From Scilla litardierei (taxonomy: Eukaryota; Streptophyta; Magnoliopsida; Asparagales; Asparagaceae): a stretch of DNA of 64,000 nt. The stretch is from the NCBI GenBank assembly GCA_030789695.1, contig CM061142.1:279117043-279181042 (forward strand). Direction: 5' to 3'. The position numbers and the translations under genes were made by a program. Of this stretch, positions 59,401-64,000 are shown one piece after another. The notes beneath the pieces are model-generated. The model made no database searches, was not told where the DNA came from, and saw nothing but the letters and a program-made list of their open reading frames with translations. Within the stretch, counting starts at the first letter, position 1, and each line of letters starts with the position of its first letter.

Positions 59401-59927
59401 GGGCAAAAAGTGAAATTGGGTCAAACGGTGCCCAAAAATTGTGAAATAAATACTGGGGTGACCGGGACGGCGAGAGAAAGAAGACAGAGGAAACAGATCA
59501 CAATTTCGACGATGAGAAACGAAATTAAAAATAAAAAGGCCTCGCGACAAAAGTGAAAATCGTGACGCCTCTTCAAACAAGGTCAAATCATGGGAGAATG
59601 ACCCGTGAAATGACGTTCCAGATCAACACCACAATTTTAATACTCTCCGGGAGGGTCTCAACAGCATATCACACCATAGGGTTCGGTTACAAACAAGGAC
59701 TAAAATAAATACGTGCACGTAAAGCGTATAAAGGATACGAGGTCCAAAGGCAACGGTAATTCCAAATTGGGCACGCGTCGGGGGTCGGCTGGCTAAGGAT
59801 GCAACCAACGTACTACGGCCATATCAACTCAACAACACGACGCACTTACAAGGCAACAAAACCAATCAGATTTTTGAAATTGCTATACGCACAGTCGTAT
59901 GCCGAATTGTGAGTACCGGCCGTTACA
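56409..59927 (-). repeat. Long chromovirus-like gypsy LTR
   Basis: The minus strand starts TGTAACGGCCGG and ends GGGGCGTGACA, about 3.5 kb. Immediately upstream (59928-59941) is TAAGGTGGGTATGA, a Tekay/Del-like PPT context. A minus TATA (CCTATATAGT) lies near 59153 and is followed by a GC-rich leader (58430-59050) that opens long but meaningless ORFs on both strands. Two tandem hairpins lie at 57451-57516. The lineage is inferred from terminal words, since no pol is present. Confidence 0.55.
57451..57516. repeat. Two tandem hairpins with a compensated base pair
   Basis: Unit 1 (57451-57477) has arms GATCTAGCTT/AAGCTAGATC; unit 2 (57490-57516) has GATCTAGTTT/AAACTAGATC. Both loops are CGTTGTC and the period is 39. 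Confidence 0.85.
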
Positions 59928-60084
59928 TCATACCCACCTTAGAATAAAGTCCGTCCTCGGACTTTCTAATATAGCTAGCCGCTCTAGTAACTACCCCAAT
60001 CAAGTCATTATAATTCAAACCAGGTATAGCCATTACAAGTGCTCATATATGCACTAGGTAGTCAAACATTAACACTACCAACAC

Positions 60085-60129
<45 letters not shown>
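59928..60129 (-). other. 3' interior end of the chromovirus-like element and (TA)n tract
   Basis: About 160 bp of interior with the PPT, then (TA)n at 60086-60129, where the Helitron joins. No gene. Confidence 0.5.
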
Positions 60130-60130
<1 letters not shown>

Positions 60131-60158
60131 TAGTCATACCCCGTGCCCGCGGGCACGG
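60130..60158 (-). other. Helitron 3' terminal hairpin and CTAG
   Basis: Perfect 8 bp stem with a 2 nt loop, 7 nt spacer, CTAG end, and AT-dinucleotide target. Confidence 0.7.
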
Positions 60159-61221
60159 TTCAGTTAAGAGTTTCTCCCGCGAAATTTTTGATCCCAAAAA
60201 ATTATTTCCGCAGCCAAAATTTAAAAGAACAACAAATTATCATAGAAATATTAAGCGGCGCGGAACAACAAATTCGACACGAGCGTCTTCGACGTGAAAC
60301 AACAAATTCGTCGTGGGCACCTTCGTCACGAAACTACAAAGTAGCGGAAAAAAATTTGGCGGGCACCCGCCTTCAGCGTGAAACAACAAATTAGCGGAAG
60401 AAAATTTAGCTGACGCAGGCCATTCAGTTGAACAAAAATTTACAAAACACCCAATCCAATGAAAAGAAAAATGAAGATAGATTGTTGAACCAAAGAGATG
60501 AACGCAAGACCACTCTGTCCTGGAGTAAAAACATGGTAACAATTGAGTTAACTCAATAAATAGAAGTGGTCTATAAGCAGAACAGTGCGAGAGTACCGAA
60601 TTTAAATAGTGATGATCATGTCATCACCATCAGAGAACGCACCGAATTTAACTTCAAATATTAGTAAAACTTTCCTTCTTAAGAAATAAATAAGAAACAT
60701 CATTGAGACAAAGATATTAATAAAATTTTCCTTCTTCTACAATGTATATAGTAGTACTCAGTGATTTTTTGAAGCGAGTTTTCCCCAAATCATATTTTTA
60801 AAAATAGTATTACTACATTTATTAGACCATGCCTTTGTCTCTCCAGTGATAGAGAATAAAAGAAAAAATAGTTTTTCCAAAAGAGATGCAAATTCAAATA
60901 AATTATTAGGACAAATCCTACATGTCATTTCTGACATTGCAAAGAGAGCAACAACAATGACGTTACAAAGAGAGCAACAACAACCATTTTAAAGAGATAC
61001 AGAACATTAATTTTCTAGTTAATTCCAATAATTTGCTAGCTAATAATAGTATTTGAATCTCTCCAGAATGTACTGAAACATATTCTTACAATTTTTAGTG
61101 CTTGAAACTGGAAAAAAATCTAACAAATTCTTTACAAAACAATGATGTTACTCTGAAAACAAAAGCTCTTACAAAGAATGGTATTCAAATTCCACCAAAT
61201 TCATTCCTACAATTTTTTGAG
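60159..61221 (-). other. Helitron subterminal region
   Basis: No gene recognised. At about 60240-60410 degenerate repeats of GTGAAACAACAAATT with CG-rich linkers recur four times. The remainder is AT-rich. Confidence 0.5.
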
Positions 61222-61399
61222 CAGCTGATGCCCATGGGTTTCCTATGCAGTGGGCAAAAAATCAGGTTGTGAGCACTGGCCTTCGCAAGCACCGTGATTG
61301 GCTTCCCTTGGGTATTGACCTCCAATGGCCAAATCCTCGCTCTTGGGTATTGGCTGCGAGATTGGCCGGGGCTTCACCACTCACGGTTGTAGATATCCG
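61222..61399 (+). pseudogene. Possible captured exon, unidentified
   Basis: After a pyrimidine run ending GAGCAG, a frame of about 58 codons reads QWAKNQVVSTGLRKHRDW and DLQWPNPRSWVLAARLAG before TGA. Composition looks protein-like, but I do not recognise the family. It is on the strand opposite to the PP2C fragment. Confidence 0.3.
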
Positions 61400-61863
61400 A
61401 CCGCAAGCTACTCCGTGAGAGATGGAGAATGATATCTGACCTATGCAAGCTAATCACTCATTGGCTTCATATTCTCGAGGAGCATGCTTGAGATATGGAA
61501 ATACCAGAACTATAGTAGATAGTAGGAATCACCGTATCAAATCACTTGGTTTTTCTTTGCTCATTGTATGTCTATATGTAAATATGTATGCTTCATTAAT
61601 TAACCTGGAAACCATCATGGATGTTATTTATGTGTTGTGTGTTCTGTTGTGTAGTCGATTACATTCTGTATTCAGTTAAAAAATTTGAAATCATACACAA
61701 CAACTTATATGTATCTGTATATTCTGAAGCATGATATACATTCGGTATACACTGGTCTTATTCACACAAATACAATAAGCTTCAGCTATGACAAAATTTG
61801 AAGCACACAATTTTGCAACAACCACCCTCTTCTGCTCTCCTAGGTTTGTAAGCTTCTTGCTTG

Positions 61864-62256
61864 TCAGTGAAATCAAATCATGATACATGAGATCGTAGAT
61901 TTGCTCATTCTGTTGAGAGCCTCTTCGGCCAGGCACTTTACTGCATGCTAGGCATCATCGACATGAGCTATCAGGTCAACAACCTCTTGATTTCTCATTA
62001 CCTACGGGGTGAAAAAAAGCAAAGACATGGACTAAGTGTCTCAGGGATTGATATTTGGGCATAACAGTTAATAGAGAAAATCTTTGAAATGGCTTGTACC
62101 TCCCATACTCTGATGCTTGCCAATAAGATGCACTCAGTCTCAGCGTTCACCTTCTGTTTTGTGACGACGGGCCTCGATCTTCTGTCAGGATTATTTTCAC
62201 CATTGACAAAAGTGTATCTAATGCTCAACAATGCTTTAACAGTGGCTTCTTCTTCT
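61864..62256 (-). pseudogene. Protein phosphatase 2C C-terminal fragment with one intron
   Basis: The upstream exon ends TECILLASIRVWE (62100), matching the PP2C segment that reads LILASDGLWD. A 98 nt GT..AG intron (62002-62099) follows. The next exon reads VMRNQEVVDLIAHVDDA, then TAG, then HAVKCLAEEALNRMSKSTISC and IMI-TGA-FH-stop, the usual PP2C ending of the SNQEVVDL..KDDISCIVVRF type. Both internal stops fit C-to-T changes (CAG to TAG, CGA to TGA). The metal-binding Asp of ASDG is lost, and only about the last 90 residues are present. It is a dead fragment, probably carried by the Helitron. Confidence 0.65.
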
Positions 62257-63458
62257 CGAGGAGAGGATCCGAATCATCCAACAGACTCAACTCCCTTACC
62301 CCATCCCAAGCCATCTTCGATCCCCCCATTCTTAAATATCGAGCAAATTAAAATGAGTATGTTGAAAGACATAAAACTCCTACCTTTAGGAGGAACAATC
62401 AGTGGACATTGAAGACATAGAATGCAAATTAATTCAGGAAATTTAGTTATAAGAATACAAAGTCAATAAGATTCAGTTACATATACATTCTTCAAGTTGT
62501 ACAACAAACCAATATGATGACATTTTAAGATATTGAAATGAAAAAAGGGAAGCATCCAACACACAAATGATCAACTAATGCTACTACCTTGTTCCATCTC
62601 AAACTTTGGAATACTGCCAGCCTAATCCAAATTGAATGCTCATCCTATTGAATCATACAGGATCCCCATTTGCGCTACAGACAAATTCATTCAGATTGAT
62701 TAAATACAGATTTCCAATCACCAAAAAAGTGACGATAAAAAGACCTAAGAATTTCAACTTGAGCTTGTTTTAAAGGAAAACATAAAACATATAAAATAAA
62801 AAAGTTAAAAAGCTATAAGCTATAAGCCAGGAAAGGAAATAAAAGATAAAACAGTAATTGGCACATTTCATCGTCTGCAGTAAGACTCCCATCAACTGAT
62901 CTCTGATAGTATTTTCATCAGACCCCCTTTGATGAAACATGCATTTGAGGTCGGATCAGTCGACAAAACAATATGCAAGAGGAATTTGTGATATATGTTT
63001 TATTGTTGTTAACATTACAGCAACCTGCCATGGTAGCAAAAAAGTTACAAAAAAGTTGAAGCCCAAATAAACAATTCTAGTTCAATTGCAGCTCGTCTAT
63101 ACTTATAATGACTACTTTTCCATTGAGCTAGTGTGGTACTATTCTAAGAGAACACCAACTTTTCCCCATTACTGGGAAACCACTGCATAAGTCATTAAGA
63201 TTCAACTCCGAATGAATCTTAAAAAAATTTCTCTATTTGGCATAAATAAGCCAGCGAAAAAAAATACCAGTACAACCCTCCCTTAAAAGTAGCCAACAAA
63301 ACTCATGGATAACACAAATATCAGAACCTAAAGAGAACCAGCTAGCTAGGCATGTTAAATGATGGAATAATCTTAAAACAAACACCAAATTCATGCTGTC
63401 AATGCTTTTTGAATACAAAACATGGACCTTCAACATGTGCGTTAAAGCATTTATACCT
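62257..63458. other. Helitron interior without recognised gene
   Basis: AT-rich sequence, probably intronic or intergenic parts of captured DNA. No ORF or repeat that I can support. Confidence 0.4.
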
Positions 63459-63735
63459 CGAGGAGCGAAACTCTCAGCCTGCTCCCCCATCTCGTTAATT
63501 GCATGCCCCATCGACGTCTGCCCAAAAGCATGATTATGTGTCTTATCAAAGTCCTCGTACGGTCTCCTCCTCATAGCAAGAGCCACTGCCAGATTACGAT
63601 GCCACTCCACATCCTTGGTTTCACTTTCTCTAGGCATTACCACGAGCTTATGCAGAAATCTCAATGCATACTTGACATCAAAATACGCTTTCTCTATTGA
63701 TTTGTCTCCTCGAATAGATCCCATTCTGTTAATAG
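63459..63735 (-). pseudogene. Exon-like fragment of an unidentified plant protein
   Basis: The minus frame reads AINRMGSIRGDKSIEKAY, ALRFLHKLVVMPRESETK, EWHRNLAVALAMRRRPYEDF and GHAINEMGEQAESFAPR. It ends at CTCGAG|GTATAAATG, a good splice donor at about 63458. A TAG just before AINRM could be a former CAG. Charge pattern and length look like a genuine conserved exon, but I cannot name the family. It may be part of the same captured locus as the PP2C piece or of host flanking DNA. Confidence 0.45.
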
Positions 63736-64000
63736 CCTACCACATCGACCGAGTAGAAGTTCATATTCCTGTGGGCTTAAAATTGTAAGGATTTTGACAC
63801 TTGCAAGCAAGCCCGAGGAAGTGATATTATAATATGAGCAGAAATGTTAGCAGAATTCTTTCTGATATTTGTAAATGGAGGATATATTAATCCATATCAT
63901 AGTGTTCATGTTTCACCTGTGATGCCAATGCTTCCGCTATTCCAGCAAATGGAGAATGGTTCAGTTAGTATTTGCTGTATGGCGTCAATAAACAATGAAG
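63736..64000. other. Right edge, no feature seen
   Basis: AT-rich sequence without a recognisable ORF. No Helitron 5' TC terminus could be located. Confidence 0.4.

Larger units (their letters stand above)
60130..64000 (-). mobile_element. Helitron, 3' end and part of body, with captured gene pieces
   Basis: Minus-strand 3' terminus: hairpin CCGTGCCC-GC-GGGCACGG (60141-60158), seven bases, then CTAG (60130-60133), followed by T of an (AT)n target. This is the hairpin plus CTRR end of plant Helitrons. The body runs rightward and its 5' TC end is not in the window. It holds PP2C exons with an intron and other exon-like segments, as expected of gene-capturing Helitrons. No Rep/helicase is seen, so it is non-autonomous as far as visible. 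Confidence 0.65.

Noticed and set aside
56409..59927. Solo LTR
   Set aside because: No matching 5 bp target duplication, and PPT-bearing interior sequence continues on the right.

Overview
The window is plant nuclear DNA made almost entirely of nested LTR retrotransposons, with a Helitron end and decayed gene fragments at the right edge. Evidence for a plant: Ty1/copia elements of the Sirevirus type primed by initiator-Met tRNA, Ty3/gypsy elements of the Athila type primed by tRNA-Asp, a chromovirus-like LTR, a CTAG/hairpin Helitron terminus, and a plant-type PP2C fragment with an intron. No intact host gene was found. The species cannot be named from the sequence.

Layout. E1 (1-12431, minus): Sirevirus copia, nearly complete, gag open, pol with two frameshifts, ORF3 with one stop; the left end is cut by the window. 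E2 (12432-15910, minus): 5' LTR and broken gag of another copia family, interrupted by E1. A (15911-38402, plus): Athila-type gypsy element with gag-protease and ATHILA ORF1 but no RT, RNase H or integrase; E2 sits in its 5' LTR and E3 in its 3' LTR. E3 (25820-38163, plus): same family as E1, more decayed. B (38403-42249, minus): a second Athila-type element with the same pol-less layout, entered by A. E4 (42263-53760, plus): Sirevirus copia with the same short palindrome as E2, its left end lost in a deletion. 53761-55260: Athila-type LTR carrying B's palindrome. 55261-56408: remnant of a third gypsy element. 56409-59927: long chromovirus-like LTR (minus) plus about 200 bp of its interior. 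60130-64000: Helitron (minus) whose 3' end lies in an (AT)n tract and which carries PP2C exons and other exon-like pieces.

Shared organisation. Each retrotransposon family has its own short CpG-containing palindrome, repeated many times in the LTR U3 before the TATA box. In four element types (E1/E3, E4, A, B) the same palindrome recurs inside the element before the third ORF, followed by a C-rich leader. This looks like an internal promoter copying the LTR's regulatory logic. In the three Sireviruses that can be read there, gag and pol are split by a 59-60 nt segment with stop codons and a conserved hairpin; its removal joins gag and pol in frame in every case. Sirevirus 3' ends also carry four G5-type purine tracts at conserved spacing.
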